Source of the DNA: CAYWTX01 sp964461295
GTDB lineage: Bacteria; Planctomycetota; Phycisphaerae; SM23-33
Reading direction: 5' to 3'
DNA length: 7,979 nucleotides
NCBI GenBank assembly: GCA_964461295.1
Contig: CAYWTX010000211.1
Location: 1-7,979, forward strand
The position numbers and the translations under genes are program-made. The notes under the pieces are model-generated. The model worked only from the letters and a program-made list of their open reading frames with translations, was not told where the DNA came from and did no database searches. The first letter of the stretch is position 1; every line of letters begins with the position of its first letter. This document shows, one piece after another, positions 1-5,858 of this stretch.

Positions 1-51
1 CAGGCAGGACACTACGCCGCGATTATCTTGGACAGCAGTGGCCGACAGTGA
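1..51 (+). CDS. 3' end of an upstream gene (partial)
   Basis: Frame 1 is open from the window edge and encodes QAGHYAAIILDSSGRQ before a TGA at 49-51. Only 16 residues are visible, so no family can be named. The stop overlaps the GTG start of the next gene in a GTGA tetranucleotide (48-51), the arrangement of translationally coupled genes. Because the next gene looks like a restriction endonuclease, a partner DNA methyltransferase would be a natural guess, but that is inference. The alternative is that this frame is non-coding and the downstream frame, also open to the window edge, continues leftward. Confidence 0.45.
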   Translation, partial: QAGHYAAIILDSSGRQ

Positions 52-980
52 TCGGCAAGCGCCAACTGCTCGATTCGCTAACGCGCATCGACTCTGACGG
101 CGATGCAACACGGCGTATTCTTGCGATGGAGACGGAGTTCCGGCGGCGGATTACCAGCCATATCCAGTCGCTGCCCGGAGGGGACTCTGACTTCCAGGCC
201 TTCTGTACGAACCCCTTTGTGTTGCTCATTCACTCGCTTCAGCATGGATATAGCCGCATTCACGAGATTGAAAGAGACATACTGCCCGCCAAGCAGTTCT
301 CGTCAATGGAGACCTCTGCCGGCAAGATGGTCGAGGCAGTGGCTTTGCCGGTTTACGGTTGGCAGATCGTTGGGAGCGGAATGCATACTCCGAATTCCGC
401 TTTGGACGGGAAACACGTGGCTGGTGACACCCTCCAGGTGGCAACCCTGAAGAGCGGTCCCCGTTGTCTGAATGACGAAATGAGCGAGAACTTCGCTGAT
501 GCTGTTGTCAACCACAGTACGGAGTGGGCGTCGGATGCGCGGGTGCAGAAGGTGGATTTCTCATACGGCGTCCTCTACGGAACGAAGAAGCGATCGAACA
601 AGAAGGACTGGCACATACTGAGAAACATACGCGAGAAAGTGCCTTCGGGCTCGATGCTCGTGCAGCCGGACAACCGGTGGGACTGCTCTTTCAGAAGGAA
701 CGGCGTGTTGGTGAACGTGGCCGTAAGAGTTGGCCTTGACTGGTGGACCTACCTGGGAGGTCCAACCTGCTTTGTTGAGCTTTGCACGGCTCTGATCCGG
801 GCCTGTATCAGGCCAACTGACACCGGCTCGAATCAAGGTCGCTACACAATCTCCGATCTCTCGGGCATCGTCTCGATCGGATGTGTTCCAGACAACTTCA
901 ATGTAAGCGTGTTGCAGCGTAGTCAGTTGGAATGGTTGTTTTTCGTAGCTCGACACTTCTGCGACAAGATAACGGACTGA
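48..980 (+). CDS. Probable type II restriction endonuclease-like protein
   Basis: The 310-residue product has a length usual for type II restriction enzymes. Suggestive features are a helix with Glu96 (GKMVEAVALPVYGW), Asp120 in SALDG, and LKSGPRCLND at 134-143. K-[ST]-G-P followed by an Asn is a recurrent signature around the catalytic lysine (here Lys135) of several PD-(D/E)XK restriction families. A later segment, RVGLDWWTYLGG (227-238), resembles the C-terminal core of such enzymes. The acidic residue usually two before the lysine is Thr133, so the active-site assignment is tentative. The GTG at 48 was chosen because it overlaps the upstream stop; no clear ribosome binding site precedes it, which fits translational coupling. 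No signal peptide or membrane segment is seen. A hairpin follows 26 bases after the stop. I did not recognise an exact family, and the cognate methyltransferase, if any, would lie upstream of the window. Confidence 0.6.
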   Translation: MIGKRQLLDSLTRIDSDGDATRRILAMETEFRRRITSHIQSLPGGDSDFQAFCTNPFVLLIHSLQHGYSRIHEIERDILPAKQFSSMETSAGKMVEAVALPVYGWQIVGSGMHTPNSALDGKHVAGDTLQVATLKSGPRCLNDEMSENFADAVVNHSTEWASDARVQKVDFSYGVLYGTKKRSNKKDWHILRNIREKVPSGSMLVQPDNRWDCSFRRNGVLVNVAVRVGLDWWTYLGGPTCFVELCTALIRACIRPTDTGSNQGRYTISDLSGIVSIGCVPDNFNVSVLQRSQLEWLFFVARHFCDKITD

Positions 981-1006
981 GCGCCCAGCGAAAGCGCGCG
1001 TGGGAT

Positions 1007-1028
1007 AACTAGGGACGCGCCCTAGTTT
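1007..1028 (+). terminator. Hairpin after the endonuclease-like gene, possible terminator
   Basis: AACTAGGG (1007-1014) and CCCTAGTT (1020-1027) form a perfect 8-bp stem with a 5-base loop. The only T-run is the short TTT at 1026-1028, partly inside the stem. It lies 26 bases past the stop at 980. Position suits a transcription terminator, but the weak T-tract leaves its efficiency uncertain. Confidence 0.45.
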
Positions 1029-1185
1029 CTGCGGCGGCGAGGCTGCCCCAGTTGCGAGCGGGGCCGGTGAGACCCGGCCGGGGGGCGGGAGTTGACCGGA
1101 GCGGGCGGGCGGTGGCGGTCCATTGTCAAGGGGCGGGTAAAACCGGCCAGCGCGGGGCGGGTCAGAACCTGCCACTCCTCGTCCC
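1029..1185. other. Non-coding GC-rich spacer
   Basis: I see no credible gene here. Reading frames through this stretch give low-complexity Pro/Arg/Gly-rich translations. A GC-rich dyad, GGCCGG...CCGGCC, is present around 1062-1079. Nothing else could be assigned. Confidence 0.5.
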
Positions 1186-1212
1186 AATCTGCGAAATCTG
1201 CGTGATCTGCGG
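1186..1212. repeat. Three tandem 9-bp units (ATCTGCG core)
   Basis: AATCTGCGA, AATCTGCGT and GATCTGCGG follow one another directly at 1186-1194, 1195-1203 and 1204-1212. All share ATCTGCG, so the array is periodic at 9 bp with variation only at the unit edges. It directly precedes the composite palindromic repeat at 1225. It is not coding in any convincing frame. Confidence 0.8.
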
Positions 1213-1224
1213 ATAGCCGCTGTC

Positions 1225-1332
1225 GGCCCTCCGGGCCTCTTTGGTTGGCCACACCCGCAATCCCCGCCCTGACGGGTGGGGCTACCTCCCCGCCCTCACG
1301 GGCGGGGCTTCCCGATGCCGGCCCTCCGGGCC
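1225..1332 (+). repeat. Composite palindromic (REP-like) repeat, copy 1
   Basis: The order is: palindrome A (GGCCC-TCC-GGGCC, 1225-1237); a 24-base linker ending ACCCGCAAT; palindrome B1 (1262-1281, one G:T pair); CTACCT; palindrome B2 (CCCCGCCC-TCAC-GGGCGGGG, 1288-1307); CTTCCCGATGCC (1308-1319); and a second palindrome A (1320-1332). The same plan recurs at 7720-7804 on the other strand and, interrupted, at 7853-7912. This copy has an extra B palindrome. It lies downstream of prmC (minus strand), where its strong stems could also stop or stabilise the prmC transcript. Confidence 0.8.
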
Positions 1333-1340
1333 TCCCACTT

Positions 1341-1382
1341 CGAAGTTCGAAGTTCGAAGTTCGACGTTGAGCGTTCGACGTT
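1341..1382. repeat. Six tandem 7-bp units (CGAAGTT/CGACGTT)
   Basis: Six heptamers lie head to tail: CGAAGTT three times, then CGACGTT, GAGCGTT and CGACGTT. The 7-bp period is exact. TTCGAA within the array is self-complementary, so the region could fold in several registers. No ribosome binding site or gene is associated with it. Confidence 0.85.
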
Positions 1383-1384
1383 CG

Positions 1385-1432
1385 CCTTCCTCTTCCCTTC
1401 CTCTTCCCATCCCTTTCATCCCCTTCATCCCA
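1385..1432. repeat. Polypyrimidine tract with internal direct repeats
   Basis: On the plus strand this is almost entirely C and T. CTTCCTCTTCC occurs twice back to back (1386-1396 and 1397-1407), followed by two TTCATCCC units. It ends at the stop codon of prmC, so the prmC transcript would end in a purine-rich tail. Confidence 0.7.
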
Positions 1433-1433
1433 G

Positions 1434-2303
1434 CTACTTCCTCTTCGCCACGGCCGCGCGCTCGATCCCCTGCCGGTCGCGGATGATCCGCGGCTCGGCG
1501 AAGGCCCCGCCTTCGTGGATCAGGTTCCGCACGGCGTCGGCCTGGCCCATGCCGAATTCCATCGCCAGAATGCCCCCCTCCGCCAGGCGCCGCGGCGCCG
1601 CGGCCACCAACCGGCGGATCACGTCCAGCCCGTCGCAGCCCGCGTACAGCGCCAGCTTCGGCTCGCACTTCACTTCCGGCGCGACCTCGTCGCCCTCGGC
1701 CACGTACGGCGGGTTCGCCGTGATGGCGTCCACCTCGGCGAACTCGCCGCAGTCAGCCGGCAGGTCCAGCAGGTCGGCCGGGCGGCACCGCACGCGGCCG
1801 GTCAGGTTGTGAGCGGCCGCGTTGTCCGCCGCCACCGCCACGGCCGCCGGGGACACGTCCGTGGCCAGCACGGAGGCGTCCTTCACCTGCGCCGCCGCCG
1901 CGATGGCGACGCATCCGCTGCCGGTGCATACGTCCCACAGCCGTCCCGCCCGGCCGAGCGGCTTGAGATGCGCGACGGCCTCGGCGACGAGCGTCTCCGT
2001 CTCGGGGCGCGGGATGAGCACGTCCGGCGTGACCTTGAAGCGAAGCGAGTAGAACTCCTTCTCGCCCACGAGATACGCCACGGGCTCGCGCTGCCTGGCC
2101 CGGGCGACCAGTTCGCGGTACACCTTGAGCTTCGGCTCGGGCGGAACCTGGTCGAATCGCGTGTACAACGCCACGCGCGTGCATCCCAGCGAGTGGGCGA
2201 GCAGCACCTCGGCCGCCAGACGCGGGTCGGGCACGTCGGCCCGCGCAAAGAACTCCCTGGTCCAGTTGATGAGCCGAAGAACGGTCCAGGCAGCGTCGCC
2301 CAT
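1434..2303 (-). CDS. prmC: Peptide chain release factor N5-glutamine methyltransferase
   Basis: PrmC (HemK) transfers a methyl group from S-adenosylmethionine to the glutamine of the GGQ motif of release factors RF1 and RF2, improving termination in the cytoplasm. The 289-residue product matches the usual length. The N-terminal helical release-factor-binding domain spans about residues 1-85. It is followed by IPRPETE (97-103), the SAM-binding loop DVCTGSGCVAIA (124-135), ATDVSPAAV (147-155) and the catalytic NPPY (197-200), whose Asn and Pro residues grip the glutamine side chain. The ATG at 2303 was chosen because the protein then starts like family members (MGDAAWTVLRLINW); the frame stays open upstream, but that translation is not homologous to anything expected. 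No strong ribosome binding site is seen. It lies 83 bases after the kinase stop on the same strand, so co-transcription is possible. prfA, a frequent neighbour, is not in the window. Confidence 0.95.
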   Translation of the reverse strand: MGDAAWTVLRLINWTREFFARADVPDPRLAAEVLLAHSLGCTRVALYTRFDQVPPEPKLKVYRELVARARQREPVAYLVGEKEFYSLRFKVTPDVLIPRPETETLVAEAVAHLKPLGRAGRLWDVCTGSGCVAIAAAAQVKDASVLATDVSPAAVAVAADNAAAHNLTGRVRCRPADLLDLPADCGEFAEVDAITANPPYVAEGDEVAPEVKCEPKLALYAGCDGLDVIRRLVAAAPRRLAEGGILAMEFGMGQADAVRNLIHEGGAFAEPRIIRDRQGIERAAVAKRK

Positions 2304-2386
2304 GGGCGAGAAGCTATCCGCTGCCGGCTTGCGGCTTCCAGCGAAATCGCGGCGATCGGCCGGCGTCCGTATCGAGCGAAGTCTGG

Positions 2387-4075
2387 TCACCAGCGGCTGG
2401 GCAGTCTCACGCGGCACGTGACGAGCGTGCCGTGGGGACTGGCCCCTCGGACCTCGAGGACGCCGCCGATCAGGCGGGCACGGTAGTCCATGCTCCGCAT
2501 CCCGAGGCCGCCGGTGGGTCTTGGCTTCGCCTCGATACCCCGTCCGTCGTCGGCAACCGACAGAGTCGCGCCCCCGTCTTCGCGCGACAGCGACACCGCT
2601 ATCCGTTTGCCCCGGCTGTGCTTGACCGCGTTGTGGATGGCCTCCTGGGCGATGTAGTACAGTTGCGTGGCGGTCAACTCGTCCTCGATCAGCAGGCCCT
2701 CGTCGTGGTGGAACTGGCAGTCGATCCCAAACAGGCTGACCATGGAGCCGCACAGTTCGTGCAGGCACCTCGTCAGGCCGAGCCCATGCAGGTCCATCGG
2801 ACAAAGGCCGTGGGACAGCCCCCGCGTCTGCTGAAGCGTCTGCTGCACGACCTCCCCCACCTGGTGGATCTCGTCTCCCAGTTGGGAGGAGTGCTGGCGA
2901 GCCCGCTTCTCGCTGACGCTCAGCATCATCCTGATGCCCGTCAGGCTGCCCTGGATACTGTCGTGCAGGTCGCGCCCGATCCGCCATTGCTCCCGCTCGG
3001 TCGCCTGGAGGACTTCCTTCTCCAGCCGGCGCCTCTCCGTCACGCTGCGCAGGGCGGCGATCCCGTAGCTCATGTCGTTGGCGAGTTGGGCCATGATCTC
3101 CGCGATCTCGCCGGCGAACGCGTCGACCTCCGCCGAGTAGACGCTCAAAGCGCCGAACGTGCCCGCGCCGTCGGAAAGGGGCAACGCGATGGAGGAGCGG
3201 AACCCCCGCTGCACGGCTGCCTCCTTCCAGGGCGCCAGGCGCGGATCGGACAGGAAGTCGCTGCCGGCGGACACGCGCCCCGTGCGAACCGCCGTGCCCG
3301 TGGGGCCGCGGCCCAGGGGTTCGTCGGCCCACGTGAAGCGAGCGCTCTCCAGATACCCGTCCTCGAAACCCGCCGAGGCGACCGGCCGGATCGTCCGCTG
3401 GGCGTCGTGTTCGGCGAAGCCGACCCAGGCCATGAGGCAGCCGCCACGCTCGACGGCGATCCGGCAGATTGTCTGGACCAGTTCCTGTTCGTCATGGGTG
3501 CGAACCATGGCCTGGTTGGCTTCCGTCAGCATCCGCAGAGCGAGGTTGCTCCGTTGAAGCGCATTCTGCGCGGCGATCCGCTGCTGAGCCTCGTCCTGGA
3601 GCACATCCACCACGTCGGCAAGCTCAGCCGTCCGCTCCCGCACTTTGCGCTCCAGGTTGTCGTGGGCATCCTGGAGGGCCCGCTGCGCCTGCTTGCGCTC
3701 GATGGCGTACCGGATCGTGCGAGCCAGCGCCCACCCGTCCAAGTCGCCCTTCATCGCATAGTCCTGCGCCCCCAGACGAAGGGTCTCCAACCCGGTGTTC
3801 TCGTCGTTGCCGCCCGTCAGGACCACGATGGGGACATGGGGCGCCGCGGCGACCGCCCGGCGAACCGTGTCCAGCCCCAGGCTGTCCGGAAGGTCCATGT
3901 CCAGGACCAGCACGTCGAATTCCCCAGCCGGCAACCGCTCGGCCATCTCACGCAACGTCAGGACGTGGAACAACTGGAATTCCAGGTGCTGCACGCCCCG
4001 CAGCGCGCAGTCCAGCAGCACGGCGTCGCCGGGGTTGTCCTCCACCAACAGGATGCGCATCGCATGGTCGCTCAT
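2387..4075 (-). CDS. Receiver-GAF-histidine kinase (NarL/DesK-type, HisKA_3)
   Basis: The 562-residue soluble protein has no membrane segment or signal peptide. Residues 6-128 form a receiver domain: acidic pair Glu12/Asp13, phosphoacceptor Asp59 in VLDMDLPDS, Thr87 and Lys109. A charged coiled coil (about 126-180) leads to a GAF sensor domain (about 181-350; TGTAVRTGRV and GFRSSIALPL are typical). A HisKA_3 dimerisation domain follows with His371 in RDLHDSIQG, then an HATPase_c domain with N-box Asn482, DDGRG (509-513) and GGLGM (522-526). It should autophosphorylate on His371 and pass phosphate to a response regulator, probably a LuxR-type one, not encoded here; its own receiver suggests input from another kinase. 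The ATG at 4075 starts just before MRILLVEDN; starts at 4150 or 4153 would add about 25 unrelated residues and are less likely. A GGGG/GGAG-rich stretch precedes 4075 but spacing is imperfect. Divergent from araD. Confidence 0.9.
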   Translation of the reverse strand: MSDHAMRILLVEDNPGDAVLLDCALRGVQHLEFQLFHVLTLREMAERLPAGEFDVLVLDMDLPDSLGLDTVRRAVAAAPHVPIVVLTGGNDENTGLETLRLGAQDYAMKGDLDGWALARTIRYAIERKQAQRALQDAHDNLERKVRERTAELADVVDVLQDEAQQRIAAQNALQRSNLALRMLTEANQAMVRTHDEQELVQTICRIAVERGGCLMAWVGFAEHDAQRTIRPVASAGFEDGYLESARFTWADEPLGRGPTGTAVRTGRVSAGSDFLSDPRLAPWKEAAVQRGFRSSIALPLSDGAGTFGALSVYSAEVDAFAGEIAEIMAQLANDMSYGIAALRSVTERRRLEKEVLQATEREQWRIGRDLHDSIQGSLTGIRMMLSVSEKRARQHSSQLGDEIHQVGEVVQQTLQQTRGLSHGLCPMDLHGLGLTRCLHELCGSMVSLFGIDCQFHHDEGLLIEDELTATQLYYIAQEAIHNAVKHSRGKRIAVSLSREDGGATLSVADDGRGIEAKPRPTGGLGMRSMDYRARLIGGVLEVRGASPHGTLVTCRVRLPSRW

Positions 4076-4110
4076 GGCTCCGATCCCCGCCCCGGATTCC
4101 TGCAAATGGC

Positions 4111-4133
4111 GAATTGTGGGAATTCTACCCCAC
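4111..4133 (-). promoter_or_regulatory. Dyad and possible -10 box upstream of the kinase
   Basis: GAATT-GTGGG-AATTC (4111-4125) is a perfect 5-bp inverted repeat with a 5-base spacer. It interlocks with a second one, GTGGG (4116-4120) and CCCAC (4129-4133). On the minus strand TAGAAT (4127-4122) resembles a sigma70 -10 box. A start of transcription near 4115 would fit translation from 4075. The matching -35 (ATGGAA at 17 bases) is weak. Operator function is inference. Confidence 0.3.
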
Positions 4134-4252
4134 TTCCCCTTTGCTTCCATCACCTACTTGCCGGCCTGAACTCCGGCGACGGCGAACATGCCCGGTTGCC
4201 GCCGTGGCGCCCGGAGGGATGCACGCTTCCGGCTCGCCCCCGCCCTTGGCTG

Positions 4253-4281
4253 TTGACCCTCGCCGCCGCGACGGCGAGAAT
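4253..4281 (+). promoter_or_regulatory. Candidate sigma70-type promoter for araD-pdxJ
   Basis: TTGACC (4253-4258) matches five of six bases of the -35 consensus. GAGAAT (4276-4281) matches four of six of the -10 box, and the spacing is exactly 17 bases. Transcription would start near 4288, leaving a leader of about 25 bases before the araD start. Confidence 0.4.
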
Positions 4282-4301
4282 CGCCGCTCGGCGACAACCA
4301 C

Positions 4302-4305
4302 AGGA
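4302..4305 (+). promoter_or_regulatory. Ribosome binding site of araD
   Basis: AGGA lies 8 bases before the ATG at 4314 and supports that start. Confidence 0.6.
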
Positions 4306-4313
4306 AGCCAGCC

Positions 4314-5018
4314 ATGCTGGAAGAACTCAAGAAGGCGGTGTGCGAAGCCAATCTGCGCCTCGTGGAGGAGGGCCTGGTCTACCGCACGTTCGGCAACGTC
4401 AGCGGCATCGATGAGCGGCGCCGCCACGTCGTCATCAAGCCCTCCGGCGTGCCGTACGACCGCATGAGGCCGCGGGACATGGTCGTCGTCGCCCTGGCCG
4501 ACGGCAGGATCGTCGAGGGCGGCCAGCGCCCCAGCAGCGACACGCCCACGCACCTGGCGCTGTACCGCGCCTGGCCGAGCGTCGGCGGCGTCGCCCACAC
4601 GCACAGCCTCCACGCCACGGCGTGGGCCCAGACCCGCAAGGCCGTGCCCGCCTACGGCACCACGCACGCCGACTACTTCCACGGCGCCATCCCCTGCACG
4701 CGCGTGCTCCGCGCCGCCGAGATCAACGGCCTGTACGAAGCCGCCACCGGCGACGTCATCGTCGAGACCTTCGCGCGGCGCCGGCTCAGCCCGGCCGAAC
4801 TGCCCGGCGTCCTGGTGGCCGCGCACGGCCCGTTCGCGTGGGGCCCCTCCGCCGCCGCCGCCGTCGAGGCCGCCGCGATCCTGGAACACCTGGTGCGACT
4901 GGCCGCGATGACCGTCGCGTGCAGCCCCGACGCCAGACCCGTGCCGCAGGCCCTGCTCGACAAGCACTACCGCCGCAAGCACGGCCCCAACGCCTACTAC
5001 GGACAGAAGGGAGCGTGA
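4314..5018 (+). CDS. araD: L-ribulose-5-phosphate 4-epimerase
   Basis: AraD interconverts L-ribulose 5-phosphate and D-xylulose 5-phosphate by a retro-aldol mechanism with a divalent metal in the cytoplasm. The 234-residue product aligns without gaps to the known Escherichia coli enzyme as I recall it over nearly its full length. Functional residues fall at the same numbers: metal ligands His95, His97 and His171, acidic Asp76 (SSDTPTH), and catalytic Asp120 (THADYF) and Tyr229 (NAYYGQ). KPSG (42-45) and GNVS (27-30) bind the phosphate in this family. Asp120 and Tyr229 distinguish 4-epimerases from fuculose-phosphate aldolases of the same fold, so epimerase is the better call; related substrates (SgbE/UlaF-like use) remain possible. 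The gene ends three bases before pdxJ, whose ribosome binding site lies inside its last codons. No other arabinose genes are visible. Confidence 0.93.
   Translation: MLEELKKAVCEANLRLVEEGLVYRTFGNVSGIDERRRHVVIKPSGVPYDRMRPRDMVVVALADGRIVEGGQRPSSDTPTHLALYRAWPSVGGVAHTHSLHATAWAQTRKAVPAYGTTHADYFHGAIPCTRVLRAAEINGLYEAATGDVIVETFARRRLSPAELPGVLVAAHGPFAWGPSAAAAVEAAAILEHLVRLAAMTVACSPDARPVPQALLDKHYRRKHGPNAYYGQKGA
5005..5013 (+). promoter_or_regulatory. Ribosome binding site of pdxJ, inside the araD 3' end
   Basis: AGAAGGGAG lies 8 bases before the pdxJ ATG at 5022 and overlaps the last codons of araD, whose stop is at 5016-5018. Ribosomes ending araD would clear this site, so the two genes are probably translationally coupled. 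Confidence 0.65.
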
Positions 5019-5021
5019 ACC

Positions 5022-5780
5022 ATGGCCGGACTGGGAGTGAACATCGACCACGTGGCGACCGTCCGCCAGGCGAGGCGGACCGTCGAACCCGACCCCGTCT
5101 GGGCGGCCGTCGAGGCCGAACTGGCCGGCGCCGACTGCATCACGTTCCACCTGCGGAAGGACCGGCGGCACATCAGCGACCGCGACGCCGACGCCCTGCG
5201 CCGCACCGTCCGCTGCAAGCTCAACATGGAGATGTCCATGGACGAGGAGATCGTCGCCATCGCCGAGCGCCTGAGGCCCGACCAGGCCACGCTCGTGCCG
5301 GAGAACCGCCAGGAGGTCACCACCGAGGGCGGGCTGGACGTGCTTGGCCAGGCCCAGCGCGTGCGCGAGGTGGCGGCGCGGCTGCACGGGGCCGGCGCGA
5401 TCGTCAGCGCGTTTGTCGATCCGCTGCCCGGACAGATCGCCGCGTCGCGCGACACCGGATGCGACGCCATCGAGATCCACACCGGCGCGTACGCCAACGC
5501 CTGCCTGGAAGGTCACGGCCCGCAAGCCGCGGCGAAGCGGGCGGCCGCGACGGCGGAGATCGCCGCCGGCCTGGCGGCGGGCCTGAAGGCCGGCCTGGTC
5601 GTCCACGGCGGGCACGGCCTGACGTACGCCAACGTCGCGCCCGTGGCCGCGATGAAGGGCTTCACCGAGTTCAATATCGGCCACTCGATCATCGCGCGGG
5701 CCCTGTTCACCGGCCTGCGAGAAGCGGTGGCGGAGATGAAGCGGCTGATCGAGATGCATTCGGGCGCCGGTACGCGATAG
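5022..5780 (+). CDS. pdxJ: Pyridoxine 5'-phosphate synthase
   Basis: PdxJ condenses 1-deoxy-D-xylulose 5-phosphate with 3-amino-2-oxopropyl phosphate to make pyridoxine 5'-phosphate, the ring-closing step of DXP-dependent vitamin B6 synthesis. The 252-residue product has the expected length and starts with the hallmark LGVNIDHVATVRQAR. His43 and Arg45 lie in HLRKDRRHI, Glu70 in NMEM, VPENRQEVTTEGGLD forms the central phosphate-side motif, IEIHTG follows, and His198 sits in GGHGLTY; these correspond to the catalytic His, Glu and His of the TIM-barrel enzyme. NIGHSII near residue 218 closes the phosphate site. The gene follows araD by three bases, and nothing resembling a strong terminator follows it before the inverted-repeat unit at 5806. 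Presence of PdxJ implies the organism uses the DXP route and not PdxS/PdxT. Confidence 0.97.
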   Translation: MAGLGVNIDHVATVRQARRTVEPDPVWAAVEAELAGADCITFHLRKDRRHISDRDADALRRTVRCKLNMEMSMDEEIVAIAERLRPDQATLVPENRQEVTTEGGLDVLGQAQRVREVAARLHGAGAIVSAFVDPLPGQIAASRDTGCDAIEIHTGAYANACLEGHGPQAAAKRAAATAEIAAGLAAGLKAGLVVHGGHGLTYANVAPVAAMKGFTEFNIGHSIIARALFTGLREAVAEMKRLIEMHSGAGTR

Positions 5781-5805
5781 GGCGTCTGCACCCCGACGAG
5801 CGCAA

Positions 5806-5845
5806 GAGACCACGAATTGCACGAATGAAGAACGAATTTCACGAA
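5806..5845 (+). repeat. Left 40-nt inverted repeat
   Basis: Begins GAGACCACGAATT and contains CACGAA twice plus AACGAATT, so it also has internal short direct repeats. It pairs with 6272-6311, with mismatches only at three positions; the match continues outward (GCAA) after a one-base gap. Confidence 0.9.
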
Positions 5846-5846
5846 C

Positions 5847-5851
5847 GGGGA
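5847..5851 (+). promoter_or_regulatory. Ribosome binding site of the GxxExxY gene
   Basis: GGGGA lies 7 bases before the ATG at 5859 and directly beside the left inverted repeat. If the repeats paired in the transcript, this site would sit at the foot of the stem. Confidence 0.45.
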
Positions 5852-5858
5852 AACAACA

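Larger units (their letters stand above)
4076..4313. other. Divergent intergenic region between the kinase and araD
   Basis: This 238-base gap separates two outward-facing genes, so it should hold promoters for both. It contains the candidate araD promoter at 4253-4281 and a dyad with a TAGAAT box near 4111-4133 facing the kinase. No small gene is supported. Confidence 0.6.

Noticed and set aside
1..47. Endonuclease-like gene continuing past the left edge
   Set aside because: The frame is open, so this cannot be excluded. The GTGA overlap with a plausible upstream C-terminus, a normal length from 48 and no start codon between 3 and 47 favour a start at 48.
2304..3332. N-terminal extension of prmC to 632 residues
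   Set aside because: The extra 343 residues overlap the kinase gene in another frame and are Arg/Pro/Gly-rich; PrmC is normally about 280-290 residues, which fits the ATG at 2303.
4076..4153. Longer start for the kinase at 4150 or 4153
   Set aside because: The added residues resemble no receiver N-terminus, and the stretch contains a promoter-like TAGAAT and a dyad, which suits untranslated leader better.
2432..4414. Very long open frame (660 codons) opposite the kinase gene
   Set aside because: It is antisense to a kinase with complete domains, its translation is low-complexity and without motifs, and long antisense frames are expected in GC-rich coding DNA.
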